Origin: Rhizobium sullae
Lineage (GTDB): Bacteria > Pseudomonadota > Alphaproteobacteria > Rhizobiales > Rhizobiaceae
Length of the DNA stretch: 64,000 bases
Assembly (NCBI RefSeq): GCF_025200715.1
Contig: NZ_CP104146.1
Coordinates: forward strand, 1 to 64,000
Direction: 5' to 3'
The notes beneath the pieces are model-generated. The model had not been told where the DNA came from, searched no databases, and was given only the letters and a program-made list of their open reading frames with translations. This document shows positions 56,261 through 64,000 of the stretch, piece by piece (position 1 is the first letter of the stretch; each line of letters opens with the position of its first letter). A program made the translations under genes and the position numbers.

Positions 56261-56848
56261 TCAGTCGCACCAGCTCCGCCGCGCGCCATCCCACCGCCGC
56301 GCCAGACCTTCCGCGATCAACGTGTCGCCGATCGAGCGGCCATCCCGCGTCACCGCACGCAGCTTGCGGCCGTACCGGTCTTCGTCGCGAGCGCTCGCCG
56401 ACAATGAGAACGGCCCGGCATTGAGCAGCTCCCGCAGCCGGTGTTTGGCTGCCTCGCCCTTCACCCGCTCGGCCTCACACCGCGGCGGGCTCAATTCCGG
56501 CGTGTCGATATCGGCGATACGGATCTTCTCTCCCGATAGCCAGAACGTGTCGCCGTCGACGACGCAGGTCCCGCGGCGGCCGTCTCCGCAGAACGGAAAT
56601 GTCGCGCGCAGCGTGTCGGCCGCGGGGGTGGCCGCGGCAAGGGTGCGGCGGTCGCCAACCTGATAGTGATCGGCGGCATAAATGCCGGCTGCGATCAACG
56701 CGACAAGTGCGCAAGCCGAGGCCAGGCGAAAGCTGCTCCGGCCGTTGCCGCGGCGCTGGACGATTTTGCGGACCCGCGCGGGAGGCTTGCCTGCGTATGA
56801 CGGTTTTGGTTTCTTGCGGTTGCCGTCGAAGCGGGCGTTTCCGTTCAC
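56261..56848 (-). CDS. Membrane-anchored thermonuclease (SNase-like)
   Basis: A 195-residue protein: a basic N terminus, one membrane segment (FRLASACALVALIAAGIYAA, about residues 40-59), then a staphylococcal-nuclease-like domain (CVVDGDTFWLSGEKIRIADI with the Asp pair, DTPELSPPRC, YGRKLRAVTRDG). It would place a nuclease domain outside the cytoplasm. SNase-like genes are common near conjugation regions. It is the first gene of a two-gene minus-strand unit with the WGR gene. Confidence 0.88.
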   Translation of the reverse strand: MNGNARFDGNRKKPKPSYAGKPPARVRKIVQRRGNGRSSFRLASACALVALIAAGIYAADHYQVGDRRTLAAATPAADTLRATFPFCGDGRRGTCVVDGDTFWLSGEKIRIADIDTPELSPPRCEAERVKGEAAKHRLRELLNAGPFSLSASARDEDRYGRKLRAVTRDGRSIGDTLIAEGLARRWDGARRSWCD

Positions 56849-57045
56849 CGGTTTAATGCCTCTCTCTGTTTTCCCGCCACCATATTCAGGCGAGGGTTAC
56901 AATTTGCTTCTTGCGTCGCGAGACTCGCGTGCGCAGGGGAAGGCTTGGAAAGCCGCCTTGATCGGTTCGCGACAATGAGGGATACGCAACTCATTGGCAG
57001 TGGCACCCGGCGTGCGGCTGCGGGCAGGAGGATTGAGGGACCATC

Positions 57046-57279
57046 ATGGAAGAGAATGTGCAGATCGGCAGCCGCGGCGATTTCGGGCTCTGGGCGATTG
57101 AAGTTGCCAAGCAGATCGTCGGCGAGCAGGGTTTTGAACTCGCCAAGGCGGCGCGTGACGGCACGGAAGACGAACTTCGGGCTGCCGGCAATGCGCTCGG
57201 TCAGGCGATCACCAACGTCTTGCTCGAAGTCTATGACGGGCTCCTGATTGAGGCTCCCGCGGATCAGGGCGGTTCTTGA
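57046..57279 (+). CDS. Small hypothetical protein, 77 residues
   Basis: Starts MEENVQIGSRGDFGLWAIEV at ATG 57046 with AGGAGG about 13 bases upstream (57029-57034, slightly far). Helical, acidic; no family recognised. It converges on traG, ending 11 bases from the traG stop. The recurrent place beside traG suggests a backbone gene. Confidence 0.6.
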   Translation: MEENVQIGSRGDFGLWAIEVAKQIVGEQGFELAKAARDGTEDELRAAGNALGQAITNVLLEVYDGLLIEAPADQGGS

Positions 57280-57289
57280 GACAGACGTT

Positions 57290-59218
57290 TCATCTCTTCT
57301 CCGCGCTCGGCTGAGAGAACGCATTTGGCTTCACGCATGTCTTCATGTCCGCTCTGCGAAACCAGATCGCGCGGCCGCATCTGAGCGGCGGATTGCCGGC
57401 GGTAAACACGATCTGCTCATCGGCGCGCATGCGCATCACCTCATGCGGCAGGATCAGCGGGCGGCGGGCGAGCTGTTTCGAGCGCGACCGCGACGATCCT
57501 TTCATGCCGGAGGATTGACTGGTCTGATCGACCTCGACCGTGGTGTCGCCGCAACGCCTGGACAGATACTCCGCCGTCTCAGGGTCGTTGATTGCCGCAA
57601 ACGAGATCCACGACGCCGACTCGAACCACTTCGACGAGGCATCGCGGCCGCCATAGGCCTCGCGCATCTGGCCGATAGACTGGAAGATCAGCGTCAGGCT
57701 GATGCCGTATTTGCGCCCTGCATCGCGGGCGGTTTCGAGGATGCGCAGGTAGCCGAGGCGGGCGACTTCGTCGAGCAGGAACAGCGTCCTGCCTTCGACC
57801 GCGCCATTTCTGTTGTAGATGGCATTCAGCAATGCGCCGATGACGACACGGGCCAGGCCCGGATGCGCCTCGAGCACCTTAAGATCGAGCGCGATAAAGA
57901 TGTCCGTGCCGCCGGTCGCCAACTCGTCGGTGGAGAAACTGTCGCCGGAGACCAGCGCCGCATAGTTGGGATAGGAGAGCCAATGCGTCTCTTTCACTGC
58001 ATTGGCGTAGACGCCGGAAAACGTCTCCGGCGTCATGTTGACGAAGACCGCGACATTCTCGCGAACGAAGGTGGATTCCGACTGCTCGTAGATGCGCGTC
58101 AGCCGTTCGCGCAGCTTCGGTTCCGGCTCGGAGAGATTGGCCCGCACACGGCGCAACGTCTGCTCATGTTCAGGCGTATTGCCGGACAGGCAGACGTCGG
58201 CGATCAGGGCGGTCAGCAGTTGCATGGCGGACGCCCGAAAGAAGTCGTCGCGCGCGGAAGCCGCCCGCGCATTGTCGGTCATGATCCATGTCGCGACCGC
58301 GACGATGTCTTCTTCCTTGGTGCCGCCGAAACGGCCGATCCAGTCAAGCGCGTTGAAGCCGGTGGCGGGGTTGGTTGGATCGAGCACGATCACCTTGCGG
58401 CCGGCCCGGCGCCGGTGATCGATCACCATCGGCGCCACCTCGCTCGACGGGTCGAGCACGATCAGAGAGCCGCCCCATTTGAGCGCCGTCGGGATCGTCA
58501 CCGACGTCGTCTTGAAGCCGCCGGAGCCGGCAAAGACGATGCCGTGCGACGAGCCGAACGAGCCGTCGAAGCACAGCAGCGATGCCTTGCCGCCAGTCCC
58601 CCAGCTTTGCGCCTCACCGGCCCGAAACGGCATCGCCGCCACGTCGTCCTGGTCGACACAGTAGCGCTCGCCGATGACGATGCCGCCGGCATCCGGGAAC
58701 AGCTTTCCGGCCTCGGCCATGCTCATCCAGTCCGCCTCGCCATGGATCGCCCGCTTTCCGCCGATCCGCCGCGGACCAGTCTTGGCAAAGGCGGCGTTTC
58801 CCCTGATCGCGACGCGCAATGCGAAGAAGGCCGCGAAGACCACGACGGATGCGCCGATTGCCGTCGGTGGATCGAGATAGGAGAGCACGGACTGGCCTGT
58901 CGGCACATTGGCCGCGATGCCGAGAAGCCGAACGGTCTCGCGCAGTGTGGCAATCATCACGGCGGCAAGGCTTCCCGTCACGACGCTCCAGCCCACAGCC
59001 CTGATGTTGGCAGCACCATTGGCGGCAAACAGGAAAATCACGCCGATTGCGGCCACTATCAGATAGGGCAGGGCAAGGCCGATCCGGCCGAGCATCAGCT
59101 TTGCCTGCGCCGTCGTTCCAAACGTCGCCAGCCAATGCTCGATGCCCGGCACGACGATCGCAGCGCTGATCATCATCGTCGCCGGAACGATGGCGAGCAG
59201 CAGCCTAGTCGCCGTCAT
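57290..59218 (-). CDS. traG: TraG, VirD4-like coupling protein
   Basis: A 642-residue type IV coupling ATPase that links the TraA relaxosome to the mating channel. N-terminal membrane segments are visible ([20 protein letters not shown], then [17 protein letters not shown]); Walker A lies in [15 protein letters not shown], Walker B in [13 protein letters not shown]. Start ATG 59218 has GGAGG nine bases upstream and overlaps traD by 14 bases. Gene order traC-traD-traG reading away from oriT is that of Ti-type plasmids. Confidence 0.95.
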   Translation of the reverse strand: MTATRLLLAIVPATMMISAAIVVPGIEHWLATFGTTAQAKLMLGRIGLALPYLIVAAIGVIFLFAANGAANIRAVGWSVVTGSLAAVMIATLRETVRLLGIAANVPTGQSVLSYLDPPTAIGASVVVFAAFFALRVAIRGNAAFAKTGPRRIGGKRAIHGEADWMSMAEAGKLFPDAGGIVIGERYCVDQDDVAAMPFRAGEAQSWGTGGKASLLCFDGSFGSSHGIVFAGSGGFKTTSVTIPTALKWGGSLIVLDPSSEVAPMVIDHRRRAGRKVIVLDPTNPATGFNALDWIGRFGGTKEEDIVAVATWIMTDNARAASARDDFFRASAMQLLTALIADVCLSGNTPEHEQTLRRVRANLSEPEPKLRERLTRIYEQSESTFVRENVAVFVNMTPETFSGVYANAVKETHWLSYPNYAALVSGDSFSTDELATGGTDIFIALDLKVLEAHPGLARVVIGALLNAIYNRNGAVEGRTLFLLDEVARLGYLRILETARDAGRKYGISLTLIFQSIGQMREAYGGRDASSKWFESASWISFAAINDPETAEYLSRRCGDTTVEVDQTSQSSGMKGSSRSRSKQLARRPLILPHEVMRMRADEQIVFTAGNPPLRCGRAIWFRRADMKTCVKPNAFSQPSAEKR

Positions 59219-59420
59219 GACCGAAGGCCTCCGTGCCGATCGCCGCAAGCCGCGCCCGCTCCGCCTGGTCGCACTTGATGCGGCGACTGGCGTCGATCAA
59301 CAGGCCGAGCAGCAGTGCGCGTTTTTCGTAGCGCAAGCCGGCCTTGACGATCAGACCGCCGAGTTCGATTTTTTCGCGCGTATCCTTCTTGCGCGCGTCA
59401 GTCGTCATCCCCCTGGCCAT
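59205..59420 (-). CDS. traD: TraD, conjugal transfer accessory protein
   Basis: A 71-residue protein: [20 protein letters not shown], then [21 protein letters not shown], close to Ti-plasmid TraD. ATG 59420 lies four bases after the traC stop; ATG 59408 is possible. It is a small relaxosome accessory gene between traC and traG. Confidence 0.9.
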   Translation of the reverse strand: MARGMTTDARKKDTREKIELGGLIVKAGLRYEKRALLLGLLIDASRRIKCDQAERARLAAIGTEAFGHDGD

Positions 59421-59424
59421 CCGC

Positions 59425-59721
59425 TCAAGCCTCGCCACCGCTGCCCTGAGCCGCGCCAGGCGCGAGCGCCGAGGGCGTGCTGCGACCTGAGTTGTCGCCG
59501 TCGGCATTGCCCTTCCCGGTCGTGGCTCCCTTGCCACCACGAAAGCGTCTGGCGATGTCCTCGAACGCCGCCTGAAGGGCTGCCTCCTCGACCTCGATTT
59601 CGCCAAGACCTGCTCTCAAAGCAACGCGCCCGATGCGCTCGGCCTCGCGTGTCTCGGCGGCTTTCAACTGGTCCTGCAGGCGGGCGATTTCTTCGCGGAT
59701 TTTCGATGAGGGTTTCTTCAT
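59425..59721 (-). CDS. traC: TraC, conjugal transfer accessory protein
   Basis: A 98-residue protein starting [20 protein letters not shown] at ATG 59721. The N-terminal half is a basic coiled coil, followed by [20 protein letters not shown] (written to 20) and a flexible Gly-rich tail. It resembles TraC of Ti-type plasmids, which assists nicking at oriT. It is the first gene leftward from oriT. Confidence 0.9.
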   Translation of the reverse strand: MKKPSSKIREEIARLQDQLKAAETREAERIGRVALRAGLGEIEVEEAALQAAFEDIARRFRGGKGATTGKGNADGDNSGRSTPSALAPGAAQGSGGEA

Positions 59722-59868
59722 TCCGGTCGTATCTCCCTGGAAAGCCTGTGGCGTTTTTCTTAGCCGCAAGATTTCATCGAAAGCCCGTCCTGGGAAAGGT
59801 GCAAATTTGCACGTCGGCAAGGCCGACACTTTCGGCCATCATCCCGCCGTTCCGAAGGAGCGGATCCA

Positions 59869-59899
59869 AGGGCGCAATTATACGTCGCTGACGCGACGT
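59869..59899. other. oriT: oriT, origin of transfer (IncQ-type nick region)
   Basis: A nick-like sequence AGGGCGCAATTA (59869-59880; complement TAATTGCGCCCT, close to the IncQ TAAGTGCGCCCT) is followed by the inverted repeat ACGTCGC, TGAC, GCGACGT (59882-59899). It lies between the divergent traC and traA genes, as in Ti plasmids. TraA is the expected relaxase. Confidence 0.9.
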
Positions 59900-59979
59900 T
59901 GTTGCATTCGGCCCTGGCGGGGCCGCCGCTCCCGACGAACCTGTTGAGAGCATGTTGCAGCCGGGAAAGAATTCGCACC

Positions 59980-62900
59980 GTGGCCATCGCCCATTTCTCC
60001 GTCAGCATCGTCAGCCGTGGCGACGGCCGCAGCGCCGTGCTGTCGGCGGCGTACCGGCACTGCGCGAAGATGGAGTTCGAGCGCGAGGCCCGCACCATCG
60101 ACTACACCAGGAAGGAAGGGCTTCTGCATGAGGAGTTCCTGCTGCCGGCCGATGCGCCGGACTGGGCGCGGACGCTGATTGCCGACCGCTCGACATCAGG
60201 CGCTTCGGAAGCGTTCTGGAACAAGGTCGAGGCCTTCGAAAAGCGCGCCGATGCGCAGCTCGCCAAGGATCTCACTATTGCCCTGCCGCTGGAACTTTCG
60301 CCCGAGCAGAACATCGCGCTGGTGCGTGATTTCGTCGAAAAACACGTGCTTGCCAAAGGCATGGTGGCCGACTGGGTATATCACGACAATCCCGGCAATC
60401 CGCATGTCCACCTGATGACGACGCTGCGGCCGCTCACCGAGGACGGTTTTGGCGCGAAGAAAATTCCCGTGTTGGGGGAGGATGGCCAGCCACTCAGGAC
60501 GAAAGCCGGAAAGATTGCCTATCAGCTCTGGGCCGGCGGCACGGACGATTTCAATGCGTTTCGTGACGCCTGGTTCGAGCGTCTCAACCATCACCTGGCA
60601 TTGAACGGGATCGCGCTGACCGTCGATGGCCGCTCCTACGAAAAACAAGGGATCGACCTCGTCCCCACCATTCATCTCGGTGTTGGCGCCAAGGCGATCG
60701 AGCGCAAGGCGAAGAGCGAAGGCTTGGTGCCGGAACTCGAACGGCTGGAGCTGAACGAGGCGCGGCGCGCGGCAAATGCCCGAAGGATTTTGCGCAGACC
60801 GGAGATCGTGCTCGATCTCGTCACTCGCGAGAAAAGCGTCTTCGATGAACGCGATGTCGCCAAGGTGCTGCACCGCTATGTCGACGATCCCGCGCTGTTT
60901 CGACAATTGCTGGCACGCATCATCCAGAGCCCGGAGGTGCTTCGGCTGCAGCGCGACACTCTTGATTTTGCGACCGGGGAGAGGGTGCCGGCACGCTACA
61001 CGACGCGCGAATTGATCCGGCTCGAAGCGGAGATGGCCAAGCGTGCCATCTGGCTCTCCGGCCGCGAGACGCACGGCGTCGATGACAAGGTGCTGGCGGC
61101 AACCTTCGGGCGCCATCAACGCCTGTCGGAAGAACAGCAAACGGCGATTGAGCATGTCGCGGGTCCAGCTCGGATTTCTGCTGTCGTCGGCCGCGCCGGC
61201 GCCGGCAAGACCACAATGATGAAGGCGGCGCGCGAGGCGTGGGAACAGGCCGGATACCGCGTCGTCGGTGGCGCACTCGCCGGCAAGGCCGCCGAGGGGC
61301 TGGAGAAGGAAGCCGGCATCCAGAGCCGCACGCTCGCGTCCTGGGAGCTACGCTGGAAGCAAGGCCGCGACGGGCTCGACAGCAGATGCGTGTTCGTCAT
61401 CGACGAGGCCGGCATGGTGGCGTCCAGGCAGATGGCTGGCTTCGTCGAGGCCGTCGTCAAGGCAGGCGCGAAGCTCGTCCTTGTCGGCGATCCGGAACAG
61501 CTCCAGCCGATCGAGGCGGGAGCCGCCTTTCGCGCCATCGTCGATCGTATCGGCTATGCCGAGCTCGAAACGATCTACCGCCAGCGCGAGAAGTGGATGC
61601 GACGTGCCTCGCTCGATCTGGCGCGTGGGCATGTCGGCCAAGCGCTTGCCGCCTATCGCACCGAGGGCAGGGTGCTCGGATCGGAACTGAAGGCGGAGGC
61701 TGTCGAAAACCTGATCGCCGACTGGAACCGCGACTACGATGCGTCAAAGACGACGCTCATTCTCGCGCATCTGCGCCGCGATGTCCGCCTGCTCAATGAC
61801 ATGGCCCGAACGAGGCTGGTCGAGCGCGGCATCGTCGGTGAAGGAGAGAGTTTTAAGACCGCCGAAGGCATGCGCCGCTTTGCTGCCGGCGATCAGATCG
61901 TCTTCCTGAAAAACGACGGTTCGCTCGGCGTCAAGAACGGCATGCTGGGGAAGGTCGTGGAAGTCGCGCCAAACCGGATCTCTGTCGTGGTCGGCGAGGG
62001 TGATCAGCGCCGCCAGGTCGCTGTCGAACAGCGCTTTTATAACAACCTCGACCACGGCTATGCCACCACCATCCACAAGAGCCAGGGCGCCACCGTCGAC
62101 CGCGTCAAGGTGCTCGCCTCTCTCTCCCTCGATCGTCATCTGACCTATGTCGCCATGACCCGCCATCGCGAGGATCTGCAGCTCTACTACGGCCGCCGCT
62201 CCTTCGCCCTCAACGGCGGCCTGACAAAGATCCTGTCGCGCCGAAATGCCAAGGAGACGACGCTCGATTACGCGCGCGGAACCCTCTATCGCCAGGCGCT
62301 CTCCTTCGCCGAAAACCGGGGCCTGCATATCGTCCAGGTCGCCCGCACGCTGCTGCGCGACCGGCTCGACTGGACGCTGCGTCAGAGCTCGAAACTCGCC
62401 GATCTGGCGGCCCGTCTGCGCGCTGCCGGAGAACGCCTTGGCCTTCGGCAATCACCCAAATCGCAAACGAAAAAGGAGGCCCGGCCGATGGTTGCCGGCA
62501 TCACGCAGTTTAACACCACGACCGCGGAGAGCGTCGGACAGAAGCTCGACGCCGATCCCGCCTTGAAGAAGCAATGGGAAGAGGTCTCGGCCCGCTTCCG
62601 CTATGTCTTCGCCGATCCCGAAGCCGCCTTCCGGGCCATGAACGTCGATGCTGTCCTCGCCGACAAGGATATTGCCCGGCAGACACTGCAAAAGCTTGAG
62701 ACCGACCCGGCATCGATCGGGCTGCTGAAGGGCAGGACGGGGATCCTCGCCAGCAAATCGGAGCGGGAAGCCCGGCGCGTCGCCGAGGTCAACGTGCCGG
62801 CGCTGAAACGCGACCTCGATCGTTATCTCAAGATGCGCGAGGCCGCGGTCCAACGGCTCGAGGCGGACGAAAAGGTGATGCGACAGCGCGTGTCGATTGA

Positions 62901-63282
62901 TATCCCGGCACTGTCGCCCGCGGCACTGACGGTGCTTGAGCGGGTCCGCGATGCGATCGACCGGAACGACTTGTCCGCGGCCCTTGGATATGCAATCAGC
63001 AACCGCGAGACCAAGCTCGAGATCGACGGCTTCAACAAGGCTGTCGCCGCGCGCTTCGGCGAGCGCAGCCTGCTCACCCATGCCGCGCGCGAGCCGTCGG
63101 GCAAGCTGTTCGACACGCTTTCCCAAGGCTTGAAGCCTGAGGAAACGTCACGGTTGAAAGAGGCATGGCCGGTGATGCGTACCGGCCAGCAACTCGCCGC
63201 ACGTGAACGCACGGCCATGTCGCTGAGACAGGCGGAAGATCTGCGGCTTTCGCAGAAGCAGACACCGGTGCTCAAGCAATGA
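59980..63282 (+). CDS. traA: TraA, conjugative relaxase-helicase
   Basis: A 1100-residue Ti-type TraA. The N-terminal MobA/MobL relaxase has [20 protein letters not shown] and the metal-binding histidines in [16 protein letters not shown] (about 134-148). A RecD-like helicase follows: Walker [14 protein letters not shown] (about 402-414), [13 protein letters not shown], and [17 protein letters not shown]. Start is taken at GTG 59980, because family members begin (M/V)AIAHFS; the frame runs upstream to 59899 through the oriT repeat. It nicks oriT, leads the strand out and unwinds it. Confidence 0.95.
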   Translation: MAIAHFSVSIVSRGDGRSAVLSAAYRHCAKMEFEREARTIDYTRKEGLLHEEFLLPADAPDWARTLIADRSTSGASEAFWNKVEAFEKRADAQLAKDLTIALPLELSPEQNIALVRDFVEKHVLAKGMVADWVYHDNPGNPHVHLMTTLRPLTEDGFGAKKIPVLGEDGQPLRTKAGKIAYQLWAGGTDDFNAFRDAWFERLNHHLALNGIALTVDGRSYEKQGIDLVPTIHLGVGAKAIERKAKSEGLVPELERLELNEARRAANARRILRRPEIVLDLVTREKSVFDERDVAKVLHRYVDDPALFRQLLARIIQSPEVLRLQRDTLDFATGERVPARYTTRELIRLEAEMAKRAIWLSGRETHGVDDKVLAATFGRHQRLSEEQQTAIEHVAGPARISAVVGRAGAGKTTMMKAAREAWEQAGYRVVGGALAGKAAEGLEKEAGIQSRTLASWELRWKQGRDGLDSRCVFVIDEAGMVASRQMAGFVEAVVKAGAKLVLVGDPEQLQPIEAGAAFRAIVDRIGYAELETIYRQREKWMRRASLDLARGHVGQALAAYRTEGRVLGSELKAEAVENLIADWNRDYDASKTTLILAHLRRDVRLLNDMARTRLVERGIVGEGESFKTAEGMRRFAAGDQIVFLKNDGSLGVKNGMLGKVVEVAPNRISVVVGEGDQRRQVAVEQRFYNNLDHGYATTIHKSQGATVDRVKVLASLSLDRHLTYVAMTRHREDLQLYYGRRSFALNGGLTKILSRRNAKETTLDYARGTLYRQALSFAENRGLHIVQVARTLLRDRLDWTLRQSSKLADLAARLRAAGERLGLRQSPKSQTKKEARPMVAGITQFNTTTAESVGQKLDADPALKKQWEEVSARFRYVFADPEAAFRAMNVDAVLADKDIARQTLQKLETDPASIGLLKGRTGILASKSEREARRVAEVNVPALKRDLDRYLKMREAAVQRLEADEKVMRQRVSIDIPALSPAALTVLERVRDAIDRNDLSAALGYAISNRETKLEIDGFNKAVAARFGERSLLTHAAREPSGKLFDTLSQGLKPEETSRLKEAWPVMRTGQQLAARERTAMSLRQAEDLRLSQKQTPVLKQ

Positions 63283-63809
63283 AGCGGCGCGGCGTCGTCA
63301 TGCTTCTCACCGTTGCCGGCATCGTCATCGGCGGTGGTGCATCGCTTGCGGCCATCTTCGGTTATCGCCTGAACCTGACGCCCAGCGAACCGCTCGGGCT
63401 ATGGCGCATCGAGACATTGCGCCGCGCCGTCGCGGTCGGCGATATAGTGTTCGTTTGCCCGCCGCGGATGGCGCTGTTCAAGCAGGCGCTGGCGCGCGGA
63501 TATCTGCGCCGCGGGGTTTGCGCCGGTGGCTTTGCACCGCTCATCAAGACGGTCGCAGCGCTCCCCGGTCAGCGGGTCGAGATCGGCGAGGATGTCGAGA
63601 TCGACGGCGCGATGCTTGGCTCATCGCGTGTCCGCAAGACGGACGGCGAGGGCCGGGCGCTCACACCGTTTCCCGGCGGCATCGTGCCGCCGGCTCATCT
63701 CTATCTTCACTCTTCCTTTGCGAGCTCCTATGACTCCCGATATTTTGGGCCAATCCCCGACAAGGGACTCCTCGGCCTCGCCCGGCCGGTCTTCACCGTC
63801 GGTCCGTGA
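63279..63809 (+). CDS. traF: TraF, S26-type pilin-processing peptidase
   Basis: A 176-residue inner-membrane serine peptidase needed for pilin maturation. One N-terminal membrane segment ([20 protein letters not shown]) is followed by the catalytic Ser36 in [11 protein letters not shown] and Lys90 in [13 protein letters not shown], then [17 protein letters not shown]. The start overlaps the traA stop by four bases. Confidence 0.95.
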   Translation: MKRRGVVMLLTVAGIVIGGGASLAAIFGYRLNLTPSEPLGLWRIETLRRAVAVGDIVFVCPPRMALFKQALARGYLRRGVCAGGFAPLIKTVAALPGQRVEIGEDVEIDGAMLGSSRVRKTDGEGRALTPFPGGIVPPAHLYLHSSFASSYDSRYFGPIPDKGLLGLARPVFTVGP

Positions 63810-64000
63810 CCGCTTTCGATCGATCCTTCTGATCCTTGCCGCTGTCGCCTGTGGCTGGACCGGCTGGAGCGGGTATGCGCTCGCGCTTCCGGTCGCGATG
63901 ATCTTTCCGCTCTTCTGGGCGCAGTCGCGTTCACGCCTGACCGCTGCAGCCGTCTCGGCAGGTTATTTCCTCGCCGCCTCGCGCGGCCTGCCGCAAGGTG
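63730..64000 (+). CDS. traB: TraB, conjugal transfer protein, cut by window end
   Basis: The first 90 codons are visible: [20 protein letters not shown], then [20 protein letters not shown], then [20 protein letters not shown], with hydrophobic membrane segments as in Ti-plasmid TraB. The reading frame is still open at base 64000. It overlaps traF by 80 bases in another frame. Order traA-traF-traB is standard. Confidence 0.88.
   Translation, partial: MTPDILGQSPTRDSSASPGRSSPSVRDRFRSILLILAAVACGWTGWSGYALALPVAMIFPLFWAQSRSRLTAAAVSAGYFLAASRGLPQG

Noticed and set aside
57248..59278. 676-residue open frame on the plus strand opposite traG
   Set aside because: Arg/His/Ala-rich translation with no domain; a shadow of traG in GC-rich DNA.

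Overview
The window reads as the first 64 kb of a large repABC plasmid (or second replicon) of a Rhizobiales bacterium (Rhizobium/Agrobacterium/Sinorhizobium type). Base 1 is the start codon of repA, a common cut point for linearising such replicons. Supporting signs are the repA-repB-repC order with an antisense RNA between repB and repC, a Ti-type transfer system (traC-traD-traG divergent from traA-traF-traB across an oriT), and many protein families typical of rhizobial plasmids (RHE_PE00001, DUF736, DUF1419, DUF3085, DUF7007). Product names are from my own reading of the translations; no search was run.

Layout. 1-3.9 kb: replication and partition, ending in two copies of a palindrome that I propose as centromere (parS) sites. 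4.6-6.9 kb: a serine recombinase divergent from an RHE_PE00001-family gene. 7.0-34.7 kb: a defence island of about 28 kb, all on the minus strand except one insertion sequence. In transcription order it holds a type III restriction-modification pair (Mod, Res), an AbiE toxin-antitoxin pair behind two identical-geometry operators, a sigma-70-like protein, a small HTH-like protein, an ImmA/IrrE-UvrD-Fe-S nuclease fusion, a multi-ubiquitin protein, an E1-like ThiF enzyme, a DUF6527 zinc-site protein (carrying an IS in its last codons), an AddB-like nuclease, an AddA-like helicase-nuclease, a DUF6361 protein, a two-HKD phospholipase-D-family protein and a large SNF2-like helicase. 34.9-39.0 kb: cold-shock protein, DUF309 protein, Toprim protein and the 'mobile mystery' HTH/Fic pair. 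39.2-57.3 kb: the conserved rhizobial plasmid backbone, with a 1699-residue methyltransferase-helicase, a ParB-like protein, ArdC-type antirestriction protein, VapBC, DUF736, WGR and a membrane-anchored thermonuclease. 57.3-64 kb: conjugation genes and oriT; traB runs off the end.

The most interesting part is the run from 30.2 kb down to 7.0 kb. From the AbiE pair to the terminal helicase the cistrons mostly overlap or nearly touch (the clear breaks are an 81-base gap, the IS with the intergenic stretch next to it, and a gap of 51-111 bases), so AbiE, sigma factor, protease-helicase-nuclease, ubiquitin-like module, AddAB-like nuclease and DUF6361-PLD-helicase trio may form one operon and one multi-layer anti-phage or anti-plasmid system. 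I do not recognise this exact combination as a named system. An IS element sits in the middle but truncates only the last four codons of one gene, so it may affect downstream expression more than protein content.
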